Below, in pieces: positions 35,059 to 44,002 of a DNA stretch of 64,000 bases (position 1 is the stretch's first letter; each line of letters begins with the position of its first letter). The translations under genes and the position numbers were made by a program. Source of the DNA: PALSA-1353 sp036267155. GTDB lineage: Bacteria; Planctomycetota; Phycisphaerae; Tepidisphaerales; Tepidisphaeraceae. The stretch lies in contig DATAWP010000082.1 in NCBI GenBank assembly GCA_036267155.1, positions 1 through 64,000 on the forward strand, given 5' to 3'. The notes beneath the pieces are model-generated. The model ran no database searches. It saw only the letters and a program-made list of their open reading frames with translations, and was not told the DNA's origin.

Positions 35059-36264
35059 TCAACGGGCAAATCCGAACAGATGGGTGCGCTCGCTCTCTTT
35101 GCCCAGGAACAAATCTCGAAGTATCTGCGCCGCCAGCAGGCTGAAGGTAATTCCATTTCCCCCGTAGCCCAACGCGAAATAGCAATGAGGATATTGCGGC
35201 AGCGTGCCGATGTACGGCAGGCCGTCCTTCGTCTGGGCGAACGTCCCGGCCCAGTGGCAAGCCGTTTCGATCGGAATGTCCGGGAACAATTCAGAGAATC
35301 TCTCGTGAAGATAATGGCTCTTCTTCTCCAAAAGCTCGTCCCTCTTGGCCGGATCAGCGATCTCCTCATCCCCCCCGCCGACGATGACACGATTATCTTC
35401 CGTGGTCCTCAGATACAAATACGGCCGAGCCGATTCCCATATCAAACACCGTCGGGGCCATTCCGTGAAACTCGCCAGCGGTTGGCTGGCCAGCGCGTAG
35501 GTGCTGCTCAGCCGGCATAGATCGGCGGGCAGTTCCTGCATCGTTTCGTAGCCGGTTGCGAAGATCACTTTCCTCGCGGAGACGCGCCCTCCACTCGACG
35601 CATCCAGAGTCACACCCTCAGCCCGCCGTGTGAGGTGCGTAATCTCAGTCTCGCCGAAGACCTCCAGACCCATTTCGGTCGCCCGGCGGATCAGCTGCAG
35701 CGTCAGGCGAAAAGGATCCACTTCGAATGCACGGCTCGACCGCAGCGCCCCGGGACGTGAAAGATTGAACGCGTCGCGCAGCGATTCTTTGTTCAGAAAC
35801 TCGACGTCAATCTGCATCGATTGGCGCGCTTCGCACTCGGCGCGAAGTGGGTCAACATCTTTCTCCCTCGATGCGAGGTAAAGGCTTGAGCGCGCCACCA
35901 GCCCGCAGGAATCGCCGAGTTCCGCGACCAGCGGCTCAAACGCCAACAACGATTCCACGCTCGCACGATACGCCGCCACCGCCCGGTCCTTTCCAATCTT
36001 GCCGATCAATTCAATCAGCGGCGTATCGATTTCGTATTGAAGCAACCCGGTGCTCGCCGACGTGCTGCCGTGACCGACTTGGCGCCGATCAACCATGATG
36101 GTGTGAATTCCCTCGCGCATCAGATGATACCCCACCAGTGCGCCGGAGATTCCCCCGCCGATGATCGCGACATCGCATTGGATGTCGCGATCCAGCTTCG
36201 GAAACTGCTGCTCTGGGCCTTGGTAAATCTGCGGCCAGAAAATACAGCCCGATTTGAGTTTCAT
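35059..36264 (-). CDS. FAD-dependent oxidoreductase (DAO family)
   Basis: 401 residues. The FAD-binding motif DVAIIGGGISGALVGYHLMR is at the N-terminus (residues ~30-48), and RRQVGHGSTSASTGLLQYEI follows as in amine/amino-acid oxidases of the PuuB/DadA type. A second flavin motif is ARKVIFATGYET. The C-terminal block GLPYIGTLPQYPHCYFALGY is typical. It likely oxidises a secondary amine, and the substrate is not determined. It lies 6 bp after the NRAMP gene and is co-transcribed with it. Confidence 0.85.
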   Translation of the reverse strand: MKLKSGCIFWPQIYQGPEQQFPKLDRDIQCDVAIIGGGISGALVGYHLMREGIHTIMVDRRQVGHGSTSASTGLLQYEIDTPLIELIGKIGKDRAVAAYRASVESLLAFEPLVAELGDSCGLVARSSLYLASREKDVDPLRAECEARQSMQIDVEFLNKESLRDAFNLSRPGALRSSRAFEVDPFRLTLQLIRRATEMGLEVFGETEITHLTRRAEGVTLDASSGGRVSARKVIFATGYETMQELPADLCRLSSTYALASQPLASFTEWPRRCLIWESARPYLYLRTTEDNRVIVGGGDEEIADPAKRDELLEKKSHYLHERFSELFPDIPIETACHWAGTFAQTKDGLPYIGTLPQYPHCYFALGYGGNGITFSLLAAQILRDLFLGKESERTHLFGFAR

Positions 36265-36270
36265 CTTTTC

Positions 36271-37644
36271 CTAACTGTTCCAGGTCACAAACAGTCCGAT
36301 GGATGCGGCCAACATCGTCATCGTGGCGAGCCAACCCATCAGTCGAAGACTCTTGGAGATGTTGACGAACTGCCCCATCACTTTTCGGTTATGGCACATA
36401 AGCATCATCACGACCATGATCGGCACCGCCGCCACGCCGTTAATGACCGCCGACCAGAACAGCGCTTTGATCGGCGAGAGATGCGTCACCTTCTGCACCC
36501 CGGAGAAATTCAGGGCCAATCCCAACAGCGTTGCCACCGTGAGGACTCCGTAAAATCCCCTGGCGTCGAGCGGCTTGCGATCCAAACCCGTCGGCCATTT
36601 CAGCGCCTCGCCGACTGCATAGGCCGCCGATCCCGCCAACACCGGCACCGCCAGCAGACCCGTACCGATGATTCCCAGTGCGAACAGGAAAAAGGCGAAT
36701 CGTCCGGCAATCGGGCGCAGGGCCTCGGCCGCCTGCGATGAGGTCTGCACATCGGTCACTCCATGCGCGTTCAGCGTGGCGGCGGCGGCGAGGATGATCG
36801 AATACGCAACCAGATTCGAAAAGGCCATGCCGATGTATGTGTCGATGCGGATTCGGCGAAACTGGTCCCGTGATTGCTCCGGCGAGACCTTCAATGCCTG
36901 ATCGTCCGGCTTACTCCTGATCTCTTCCGTTTCCTGCGATGCCTGCCAGAAAAACAGATAGGGGCTGATGGTCGTCCCAAAAACGGCAATGATGGTTGCC
37001 CAATAATTCCCCGACGTACCGATGGACGGCAGAAATGTTCCTTTCATTGCTGATTTCCAGGGGATATGAATCACCATCACCGTGGCGACGTAACTGAACA
37101 GCGAAAGCGTCAGCCATTTGAACACCTTCGAACACTTCGGATAAGACGCGAAAATTTGCAGTAATACGCACAGCGCGGCGAAGACCGCCGCGTACACGAG
37201 CGCCGGGCCACCCACCAGAAGACGAACGGCGGCACCCATCGCACCGATGTCCGCGCCGAGATTGATCGTGTTCGCGCAGGCCAGCAGGAAGATCAACGGA
37301 TAAAGCAGCCAAACCGAATAATACCGGCGCATGTTTCCGGCGATTCCCCGACCTGTGATCCGTCCGATTCGGCCGCTGATTTCCTGAATCGCCGCCATCA
37401 GCGGCAAGCAGAGGACCATCGTCCAGAGCAGCCCAAATCCAAACGCCGCGCCGGCCTGGGAATACGTGGCGATCCCGCTTGGATCATCGTCGGAAGCGCC
37501 AGCAATAAGTCCGGGGCCCAGCCGCCGCCAAAAACCCGTCTTGGCCTCGTCGCAGGTTCGATCAGCCTTTTCCGTCCGAATATTGTCGGGGTGGGCCCCT
37601 TCCGTTTGAGGACCTAACACCGACGCGTCGGTTGGTTCAGACAT
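36271..37644 (-). CDS. NRAMP-family divalent metal or Mg/Mn transporter
   Basis: 457 residues with about eleven membrane helices. Helix 1 carries GPGLIAGASDDDPSGIATYS, where NRAMP proteins have DPGN. The change to DDDPSG is typical of a divergent NRAMP-like branch. Other family segments are GRGIAGNMRRYYSVW, IFLLACANTINLGADIGAMG and FGTTISPYLFFWQASQE. It probably imports Mn2+, Mg2+ or another cation with protons. Selectivity is uncertain because of the altered helix 1. It is followed by the FAD oxidoreductase gene. Confidence 0.88.
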   Translation of the reverse strand: MSEPTDASVLGPQTEGAHPDNIRTEKADRTCDEAKTGFWRRLGPGLIAGASDDDPSGIATYSQAGAAFGFGLLWTMVLCLPLMAAIQEISGRIGRITGRGIAGNMRRYYSVWLLYPLIFLLACANTINLGADIGAMGAAVRLLVGGPALVYAAVFAALCVLLQIFASYPKCSKVFKWLTLSLFSYVATVMVIHIPWKSAMKGTFLPSIGTSGNYWATIIAVFGTTISPYLFFWQASQETEEIRSKPDDQALKVSPEQSRDQFRRIRIDTYIGMAFSNLVAYSIILAAAATLNAHGVTDVQTSSQAAEALRPIAGRFAFFLFALGIIGTGLLAVPVLAGSAAYAVGEALKWPTGLDRKPLDARGFYGVLTVATLLGLALNFSGVQKVTHLSPIKALFWSAVINGVAAVPIMVVMMLMCHNRKVMGQFVNISKSLRLMGWLATMTMLAASIGLFVTWNS

Positions 37645-37849
37645 GAATCGAGGATACCGGCTCTGCCCGGTTGCCGTCAGGATCGAAAATCCGGCTGGGC
37701 AGGCCCTTGTCCTTTAATTTGTCGTGCAGTTCCACCAGCACGGGAAGATTCGGATTGCCCGGGCCGGCGTTGCGGAGAGGTGCTGGGGGCATGAAATTGA
37801 TTCGCGCCGGTAATGCGCTTTTCATTTTTAAATTATGCATGACCCCCAA
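37637..37849 (-). CDS. small hypothetical protein overlapping the NRAMP start
   Basis: Up to 70 residues. The stop overlaps the NRAMP ATG by 8 bp. The end (KGLPSRIFDPDGNRAEPVSS) looks like the C-terminal strand of a VOC/glyoxalase domain, whose usual motif is DPDGN. The rest of such a domain is missing, so this may be the remnant of a broken gene. No ribosome site is evident. Confidence that it is expressed is low. No other gene was seen in 37850-37918. Confidence 0.25.
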   Translation of the reverse strand: MGVMHNLKMKSALPARINFMPPAPLRNAGPGNPNLPVLVELHDKLKDKGLPSRIFDPDGNRAEPVSSIHV

Positions 37850-37918
37850 GGCACCTGATATACATCCGGCGCTACCAGCAGTGCAAAAGATGTCGCCGCG
37901 GCAGATCGGAGGGCTTCC

Positions 37919-38725
37919 TCAGGCTCTCACTTTGATCGCCCGCATTGCCAGAAACATCGGGATTTCCTGCCGGGCGGAATTCTCCGCGGCGGCTCGCGGG
38001 CCGCTGGTGCTCTGCTTGTGGCTCGGCCATTCTTCCAGGGCATCCACCATGAAGCCCGACTGGCGAAAGGTCTTCACGTATGTGCCGATCGGGCGGTGGA
38101 AGGCCCAGGTGTACTGGTCGGGGTTGGAACCCGGATGGGTGACGATTGGAGTTTTGCGGGGAATCAGATAGCGGTCGATGCGGCGATACTGAATCTTGGC
38201 CGATTCGTCCCAGCCCCAGCTTGTTTCCTTCGGGCCGCGAAAACAAGGGTGCATCATGACGATGACGAGCCGGGCGGTGGGCTTGAGGATTCGGGCGATG
38301 CTTCCAAAGACCGGGGGAAGCGGATGGATATTCTGGATGGCCAGCACGCAGGCTGCGGCGTCGAATTCCGCGGCGGGGAGATGGACGAGATTCCGCGCGT
38401 CGGCGATTTGGTAATGAATATCGGCCGGCCCACGCTGGCGAGCGACGCGGATCAATTCGGCGGCGGCGTCCACACCGGTGACGGCGACGCCGCGCGCTTG
38501 CAGCGCTCGGCAGAGGACGCCCTGCCCGCAAGCGACGTCGATCACGTTCTCGCCTGGGGCGGCGGCCAATAGCCGCAGCACGCCGGGGATGACGACTCGC
38601 TGATGGAATTCGCTGCCGGATTCGCCGACGAGTTGGTCGTACCAGTCGGCGACGTTGCTCCAATCGGTGCGGAGAGAATCGCGGCGAGCGGGTTTGCGCG
38701 GAAGGCTCTTGGGTCGATGCTTCAT
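37919..38725 (-). CDS. class I SAM-dependent methyltransferase
   Basis: 268 residues. Motif I is GENVIDVACGQGVLCRALQA (SAM binding). The acidic loop is VTGVDAAAELIRVARQR, motif II is VHLPAAEFDAAACVLAIQNI, and post-motif is GSIARILKPTARLVIVMMHP. It matches Methyltransf_11/25-type enzymes of unknown substrate. Its ATG overlaps the stop of a short upstream frame by 4 nt (atga), and pheS is further upstream. It may thus be translated in the pheS transcript. Confidence 0.85.
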   Translation of the reverse strand: MKHRPKSLPRKPARRDSLRTDWSNVADWYDQLVGESGSEFHQRVVIPGVLRLLAAAPGENVIDVACGQGVLCRALQARGVAVTGVDAAAELIRVARQRGPADIHYQIADARNLVHLPAAEFDAAACVLAIQNIHPLPPVFGSIARILKPTARLVIVMMHPCFRGPKETSWGWDESAKIQYRRIDRYLIPRKTPIVTHPGSNPDQYTWAFHRPIGTYVKTFRQSGFMVDALEEWPSHKQSTSGPRAAAENSARQEIPMFLAMRAIKVRA

Positions 38726-38859
38726 TTCTTGCGGCCGAGCATCTCGGCAGGAAGGAAGACAATACGTTCACCGGAACTCGGCTTGGGCGGCTCGTGGGCG
38801 CCGAAAAGCTGCACGCGCTGGCCAACAAGCCAGCCCTCGTCGGCGAGACGATAATACTC
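38722..38859 (-). other. short reading frame without usual start codon between pheS and the methyltransferase gene
   Basis: On the minus strand, the frame from just after the pheS stop reads LTEYYRLADEGWLVGQRVQL and then FGAHEPPKPSSGERIVFLPA, ending EMLGRKK and TGA, about 46 codons. It looks protein-like and its stop overlaps the methyltransferase ATG by 4 nt. No ATG, GTG or TTG precedes the YYRLADEG part. A GTG inside would give only 30 residues. It might be read by a -1 shift from the end of pheS or a non-standard start, or be a remnant. Confidence 0.35.
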
Positions 38860-38861
38860 GG

Positions 38862-39908
38862 TTAGAACTGCTGTAGAAAGCGGACGTCGTTTTCAACGAA
38901 AAGACGAATGTTGTTGATACCGTACTTTCGCATGGCGATGCGCTCGATGCCGAAGCCAAACGCCCAGCCGGTGAATTGTTCGGGATCGAGGCCGACGGAT
39001 TTGAAGACGTTGGGATGGACCATGCCGCAACCGCCGAATTCCACCCACCGGCTCTTGCCGCCGGGCAGGTCGAACCAGATGTCCACCTCCGCCGACGGCT
39101 CGGTGAACGGGAAAAAGCTGGGGCGAAAGCGCACCTTGGCATCTGATCCGAAATAGGCGCGCGTGAATTGAAGGATCGTGCTTTTCAGATCGACCATGGT
39201 GATATTCCGATCGACGACGAGCGCTTCGAGCTGGTGGAACATGGACAGATGCGTGTCGTCGTGCGTATCGGGCCGATAGACGCGGCCGGGAATGACCACG
39301 CGAATCGGGGGTTTTTGTTTTTCCATCACGCGAATCTGCACCGTGCTGGTCTGGGTGCGCAGGAGCATGAGATGCTGCTGCGGGCCGTGATCCAGCGCGG
39401 TGGATTGACCTTCGCCGGTTTCAGGGGCCAGGTAGAAATTGTCGAGCGGATCGCGCGCGGGGTGGCTGAGGGGAATATTGAGGGCGATGAAGTTGTGGAA
39501 CTCATCTTCCACTTCGGGGCCGGACGCGAGGGAAAAACCCATTCGGCCGAAAAGCTCGGTCAGTTCGTTGGTGACCTTCATGAGGATATGCCGGTTGCCG
39601 ATCCGGGGACGCAGGCCCGGCTCGGTAACATCTGCCGCGGTCTCGCCGCTATTGTCCGCCGCGAGGGCTGTTTTGCGCGACTCGAAGGCGGCAGTCACGC
39701 GGTCCTTGAGCGCGTTGATCTTCTGGCCAACCACCGGCTTCTGATCCTTCGGCGTCTGGCCCAGAAGACTCATGAGCCCCTTGATGTTGCCCTTGACGCC
39801 GAGGAATTTGATGCGGAATTGTTCGAGTTGGGCGGGGTTGGCAATGGCGGCCAATTCCTCATCGGCCTGGCGGGAAATGACCTCGATTTGTTCCAATACG
39901 TCCGCCAT
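38862..39908 (-). CDS. pheS: phenylalanine-tRNA ligase alpha subunit
   Basis: 348 residues from the ATG at 39908, with ggagaa upstream. The N-terminal coiled coil (residues ~1-85) binds tRNA. The class II core shows motif 2 (VVIPGRVYRPDTHDDTHLSM with FHQLEAL) and motif 3 (AFGFGIERIAMRKYGINNIR). FTEPSAEVDIWFDLPGG binds substrates. The C-terminus NDVRFLQQF ends as in other PheS proteins. No pheT is in the window downstream, which is unusual because pheS and pheT are commonly adjacent. The reading frame is open further upstream, but no good start exists there. Confidence 0.95.
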   Translation of the reverse strand: MADVLEQIEVISRQADEELAAIANPAQLEQFRIKFLGVKGNIKGLMSLLGQTPKDQKPVVGQKINALKDRVTAAFESRKTALAADNSGETAADVTEPGLRPRIGNRHILMKVTNELTELFGRMGFSLASGPEVEDEFHNFIALNIPLSHPARDPLDNFYLAPETGEGQSTALDHGPQQHLMLLRTQTSTVQIRVMEKQKPPIRVVIPGRVYRPDTHDDTHLSMFHQLEALVVDRNITMVDLKSTILQFTRAYFGSDAKVRFRPSFFPFTEPSAEVDIWFDLPGGKSRWVEFGGCGMVHPNVFKSVGLDPEQFTGWAFGFGIERIAMRKYGINNIRLFVENDVRFLQQF

Positions 39909-40017
39909 GAAATTCTCCGCCGCGAGATACGTCCTGCAGATAGATTGAACCTGCGGCTTGGGGTCTTTACATTGATTGCGCGCAGGGGTCAAGGCTGGCA
40001 GGCGTCGGAGCGATCGC

Positions 40018-40542
40018 ATGGACCTTTCAAAGTTGCCAAAACTTTCCAAGACGCAAGAGAAGCAGCCGCCGCCGGAAGAGACCGGCGCGCCGTTTCCTGC
40101 CCGTCCGGCCGTCATCGTGCCGACCTTCGGGCTGGCCGAGGCGTGGGTCAGCATTGCGCTGGGTGTATTGCTTTTGTTTGTGTTCCCCAACACGATCCGA
40201 TACCTGCATTCTTCGGCCGCGTTTGAGCAGAACAATCCGGTAACCGATGCGCAGGGCAATGCGATTCCCTACCTAAATAGCGTCTTTTTCTGGACGGACC
40301 TGGGCATTACCGTTTTTGCGGCAGCTTTGATTTTGGAAGGAATTGCGCTGGCGGCAGCGAGAAGAATTTTCCCGCTGCTGATCGCGTTCTGCGTGACGGC
40401 CGGCGCAGCGCTATTCAATGTGTTTGTGATTGTTCACGCATATTCCATCATTGGATTTCCATGGGTTTGCGGGATCGGAGTGATCGTGCTGGTATACATG
40501 GCGATAACGCAATGGCGGCTCATCGCGATATTGCGGCAATAA
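40018..40542 (+). CDS. hypothetical four-helix membrane protein
   Basis: 174 residues from ATG 40018. A Pro-rich N-terminal cytosolic segment (KTQEKQPPPEETGAPFPARP) precedes four membrane helices: AWVSIALGVLLLFVF, then ITVFAAALILEGIALAAAR, IFPLLIAFCVTAGAALFNVF and GIGVIVLVYMAI. I do not recognise the family. It is divergent from pheS and followed by a terminator. No conserved catalytic residues were noticed. Confidence 0.6.
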   Translation: MDLSKLPKLSKTQEKQPPPEETGAPFPARPAVIVPTFGLAEAWVSIALGVLLLFVFPNTIRYLHSSAAFEQNNPVTDAQGNAIPYLNSVFFWTDLGITVFAAALILEGIALAAARRIFPLLIAFCVTAGAALFNVFVIVHAYSIIGFPWVCGIGVIVLVYMAITQWRLIAILRQ

Positions 40543-40578
40543 AAAAGCCCCGGACGCGGGGAGGTGCGACCGGGGCAC
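40543..40578 (-). terminator. rho-independent terminator
   Basis: On the minus strand gccccggtcgc...gtccggggc is followed by six T. The stem is gccccgg/ccggggc (40547-40553 and 40570-40576). It serves the mutarotase-like gene and possibly also the plus-strand membrane protein gene. Confidence 0.75.
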
Positions 40579-40697
40579 AGGGGAGGGAAAGATTGCGTCG
40601 CACGCGCCCAAATGCGCGTTGCTCTAAATTAAGCATGCGCATGGTCGCAAAAAGTTAACCGAATTCAGGGAAAATTAAGGAGGGATGGCTGGGGGAG

Positions 40698-41588
40698 TTA
40701 GCCAAGCGTCCAGCGGACGGTCCATTGACGCCGGCCGAAGGGGTCGATTCTGCCGGCGGAGCCGTCCTTGATGGAACGGTCTATCTCATCGTAGCGGCCG
40801 GTGGTGGGCTCGATGGCGAAATGGCGATTGCCGGCCCAGCCGCCGGTGTTGACCCAAAGTCCCCAATAGGCGGGCAGGCCGTCATCCGATTCGTATTCCA
40901 CGCGTAACGAGCGCTTTCGGGTGGGATATGAAACAAGAAATGCGGATTGAATCGGATCGACGGAAAAGCTCTTCCAGCTTCGCTTCGGCGGGAGCGACTC
41001 GAGCCGGGAAAGATTCTCGTCGGGAGCGACCACCGGCCAGGAGAAATCGGTATCGTAATGTTTGCCGGTGGCATCATGGCTCCATCGAAACGGCTTTTGC
41101 TCGACATTCAGCTCGGCCGGCTGGACCATCGACATCAGGCCATGCAGAGCCCAGACAAATCGGAATTCAAATGGGGCAAGGTTCGTCAGGTTGTACTCGG
41201 CAACGATGGATGAATCCTGAAGAAAGAGCTTGCGCGTGAGCCGGTATCCGAAGCGCAGGCCGTGCCAAACGGTTGTGATGCCGTCTTTTGTGGGGACGGC
41301 CGTGGTCGTGGGGATGCCCCACAATTCGCCGTGATCGGGCACGGCAATGCCGTTGTAGGGATGACGCGGATAGGTGCTGGGAGCGACCGCGGGAAAACAT
41401 TCATCCCACCCGCTGTACCAGTGATCGCCATAAGGAGCATCGTAGTGGGGCGAATCCGGCAACTCGGCGGGATAACTGAAAAGCAACTCGTAATGATCGG
41501 TTTTGTCGATAATGCTGGAAACCTTTCCGCCGATTTGCGGCCAAATTTCCATAACAATGGCGTCGTTTTCAATGGTCACCGGATGCAT
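40698..41588 (-). CDS. galactose-mutarotase-like protein
   Basis: 296 residues, all beta in appearance. The pattern PQIGGKVSSIIDKTDHYELL near the N-terminus, then GWDECFPAVAP and PDHGELWGI, is that of the aldose 1-epimerase/galactose mutarotase superfold, where His and Glu act on the sugar anomeric carbon. It may be a mutarotase or a related carbohydrate-binding enzyme. Its specificity cannot be read. It is a single gene ending at a clear terminator, downstream of a sigma/anti-sigma pair. Confidence 0.7.
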   Translation of the reverse strand: MHPVTIENDAIVMEIWPQIGGKVSSIIDKTDHYELLFSYPAELPDSPHYDAPYGDHWYSGWDECFPAVAPSTYPRHPYNGIAVPDHGELWGIPTTTAVPTKDGITTVWHGLRFGYRLTRKLFLQDSSIVAEYNLTNLAPFEFRFVWALHGLMSMVQPAELNVEQKPFRWSHDATGKHYDTDFSWPVVAPDENLSRLESLPPKRSWKSFSVDPIQSAFLVSYPTRKRSLRVEYESDDGLPAYWGLWVNTGGWAGNRHFAIEPTTGRYDEIDRSIKDGSAGRIDPFGRRQWTVRWTLG

Positions 41589-41643
41589 AGGTGGTCCGTT
41601 GGTGCTGACACCTTACCCAGCACCGCGAATATTTGCACGAAGT

Positions 41644-43053
41644 TCAGGGCTGCGTGGAGGGCGATGGCTGAGTAGCGGGCGTGATGGATATTGCCGGCGC
41701 GGGGGCGCTCGCCGCCGTCGCCTGAACGACAATAACGGCATCCACCGGCTGGAGAATCTTGGAACCATCCGGCGACGCCGTGGAGTTGTTCACTTCGACG
41801 GGGCTGTTGGCCAAAACCGAAGAGTTCTTGTCCATTAACACGGCCGGTGAAAGTTGGCCGGGCGACGAATTCGACGGCGAAGTGGTGGGGACGGCTAGAT
41901 CGGCGCTTGAATTGGCTGCTTCGGATGGCTCAGTGGCCGGGGGCGAAGCGGCGCCTGCACGAACGGCGCCGCTTTGGTCTTTATCCTGCGGTTGTGCGCT
42001 CGGCTGCGTCGTGGCCAGGACCTCCGCCGATTGCAGCGAGACCTGCACCTTGGCCAGGTTTTGCTGCACGGCCAGGGATTGCCGCAGAGCGTCGGCTTGC
42101 TGAGACGTGAAACCCGTGGCAATGTACACGTCGCTGGCCGGTTGCGTTGTCGGGACGGCGGATGCCGAAATTTCGCCGGCTTTGCGCGGGGCGATCGTAG
42201 ATAACATCTGCTGATCCGAATTAACGCTCGGAAGCGTCGTGGGAATTGAATTTGCCTGGGTATCGGCCGGCACCCGCTTCCAGGAAATGCCGTTGCTGTT
42301 GCTGAGAAATTGAGTTACTTGCGCGTTGGTGGCCGGCGGATCGGTACTGTCGACGACCATCAGAACCGGCGGCGCTGCGTTGGCGGTGGCGTTCGCGATG
42401 TCGTAGCCGGAATTCTGAAGCCGCCGGCGAATGGCTTCAACATTATTCAGTTGGGCAAGCGTCACGATCTGCTGTTGAGCTTGAGATACGAGCGAGGGGT
42501 GTTGTTCAATGGCCAACGACCCGGGCGCGACCATCGGGGGCGGTGCGGCTACGGCCTTGCGATCGTCCAATCGCGCGCCGCCGGCAGTCACTGTTTCCTG
42601 CTTTGTCGGGATGGACGGCTGGGCCGCGGAATCGATGGGCGGTGTTGCAAAGGTTGGGGAGAGCTTCGGCGGCACGTTTTCGGTGAAGACCGGCGGCCGT
42701 AGCGTAGGCCCCAAAGCTCTGTAAAGAATCAGGCAAAGCGAAGCGCACAGGAGAAATATCGCGGCGACGGCGAATATCTGCGGCCACCGGCTGCCGCCGA
42801 TGCGCTCCCGACCGGCTTCCGGCGAGTCATCCAGCAGAATGGAGCGTTCGACCTTGCCACGCAGCGATTCGCCGACATCCAGCGGAGCCTTGACGCGCGG
42901 CAATCCGCGCACGAGGTCGCGCATCGCGATCAATTCCTGGATCAGCTTTCGATGCTGAGGATTCTCCTGAAGGTGTTTTTCGATCTGGGCGCGGCCTGCG
43001 GTGTCCAGGTCCCCTTCAATGTAAGCACAGAGCATGGCTTCAATGTTTTCCAT
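41644..43053 (-). CDS. anti-sigma factor with large extracytoplasmic domain
   Basis: 469 residues from ATG 43053, 4 bp after the sigma gene stop. The N-terminus (MENIEAMLCAYIEGDLD) with QIEKHLQENPQHRKLIQEL matches the anti-sigma helical domain, but the zinc-site cysteines are replaced (NPQH in place of CxxC). One membrane helix lies near residue 95 (IFAVAAIFLLCASLCLILY). The ~350 residues outside the membrane are rich in Thr, Ser, Pro, Gln and Ala, with a small beta region (GYDIANATANAAPPVLMVVD). It probably controls the adjacent ECF sigma. Confidence 0.75.
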   Translation of the reverse strand: MENIEAMLCAYIEGDLDTAGRAQIEKHLQENPQHRKLIQELIAMRDLVRGLPRVKAPLDVGESLRGKVERSILLDDSPEAGRERIGGSRWPQIFAVAAIFLLCASLCLILYRALGPTLRPPVFTENVPPKLSPTFATPPIDSAAQPSIPTKQETVTAGGARLDDRKAVAAPPPMVAPGSLAIEQHPSLVSQAQQQIVTLAQLNNVEAIRRRLQNSGYDIANATANAAPPVLMVVDSTDPPATNAQVTQFLSNSNGISWKRVPADTQANSIPTTLPSVNSDQQMLSTIAPRKAGEISASAVPTTQPASDVYIATGFTSQQADALRQSLAVQQNLAKVQVSLQSAEVLATTQPSAQPQDKDQSGAVRAGAASPPATEPSEAANSSADLAVPTTSPSNSSPGQLSPAVLMDKNSSVLANSPVEVNNSTASPDGSKILQPVDAVIVVQATAASAPAPAISITPATQPSPSTQP

Positions 43054-43057
43054 GATC

Positions 43058-43771
43058 TTATTTCGGCTTGACCTTGTCGGACAGATACGGCGCCAACTCA
43101 TCCCGCAATGCCAGGCGGGCTCGAAAGAGCCGGCTCTTCAGCGTTCCCAGCGGAAGGGCCAGCACGTCGGCCATTTGCTGATAATCAAAACCTTCAACGT
43201 CCCGCATGATCAGAACCGCGCGATGTTCCCCGTCGAGCCGGCTCAGGGCGTCGAGCACCATCTGGTTCCGCTCGCGCCGCTCGGCAGCCTGCGCAGGCTG
43301 CTCACCTTTGGCCGATGCGACGCGATCCACCAAGGCCGAGGCCTGGTCGTCCCGATGGACCATTCCATTTCCGCCTCGCGAGGCGCCATCCAGGGAGAAT
43401 ACGCGGACCCGTTGGGAACGCCGCAGGCTGCTGATGGCGAGGTTCATGCCGATGCGGAAGAGCCAGGTGTAGGGTGACGATTCGCCGCGGAAGCTTTCTA
43501 TTTTTTCGAGCCCGCGGGTAAAAGTTTCCTGGGTCAGTTCGCGGGCCTCTTCGGGTTCGCCCACCATTCTGAGCAGGGCATTGAAGAGACGATCCTGATA
43601 AAGGACGACGATTTGGCCATAAGCCGAGCGATCTCCGCCGCGGGCCTTGAGGAACAGGGCCACTTCCCGGTCGCGACTTCGGTCGCCGGCGGCGCCGGCA
43701 GCATCTCCGCTGGGCGGAACGCCTTTGGGTGGAAGCTCGGCCTCGTATTGCGCGCCGCTCAAGCTCGACAT
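43058..43771 (-). CDS. RNA polymerase sigma factor, ECF subfamily
   Basis: 237 residues. Region 2 is ARELTQETFTRGLEKIESFR preceded by FNALLRMVG. Region 4 is LDGEHRAVLIMRDVEGFDYQ then ADVLALPLGTLKSRLFRARL, an RpoE-like pattern. The N-terminal ~40 residues (Gly/Ala/Pro-rich) extend beyond region 2. The ATG at 43771 was chosen over a TTG at 43795. It is paired with the downstream anti-sigma gene. Its regulon is unknown, and possibly includes the mutarotase-like gene further down. Confidence 0.88.
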   Translation of the reverse strand: MSSLSGAQYEAELPPKGVPPSGDAAGAAGDRSRDREVALFLKARGGDRSAYGQIVVLYQDRLFNALLRMVGEPEEARELTQETFTRGLEKIESFRGESSPYTWLFRIGMNLAISSLRRSQRVRVFSLDGASRGGNGMVHRDDQASALVDRVASAKGEQPAQAAERRERNQMVLDALSRLDGEHRAVLIMRDVEGFDYQQMADVLALPLGTLKSRLFRARLALRDELAPYLSDKVKPK

Positions 43772-43929
43772 GGAATTGGATGCGGGAAGGTCCAAAAAGT
43801 TCCCTGAATTCCGGCCGGGAACCAGTCGCAGCCCCGGTCATCCATGACCGGATATTTCATTGGAACATCATGCCATTTGGCAGGGCTTGAGTCAACGGCG
43901 CGGAACGTCATGGATGCAAAACTCTGTGG

Positions 43930-43998
43930 GTTTAGCCGCCGCGGCGTCGGGGCGGTATCATTCCGGGAAATCCCGCCGCGAGGCCGCGGCGGCTAAAC
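43930..43998. repeat. REPIN-like double hairpin upstream of the RAYT gene
   Basis: The 16-bp arms gtttagccgccgcggc (43930-43945) and gccgcggcggctaaac (43983-43998) are perfect reverse complements. An inner partial stem (ggcggt...cccgcc) lies between them. It ends 4 bp before the start of the REP-associated transposase gene. Confidence 0.85.
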
Positions 43999-44002
43999 GT
44001 CA

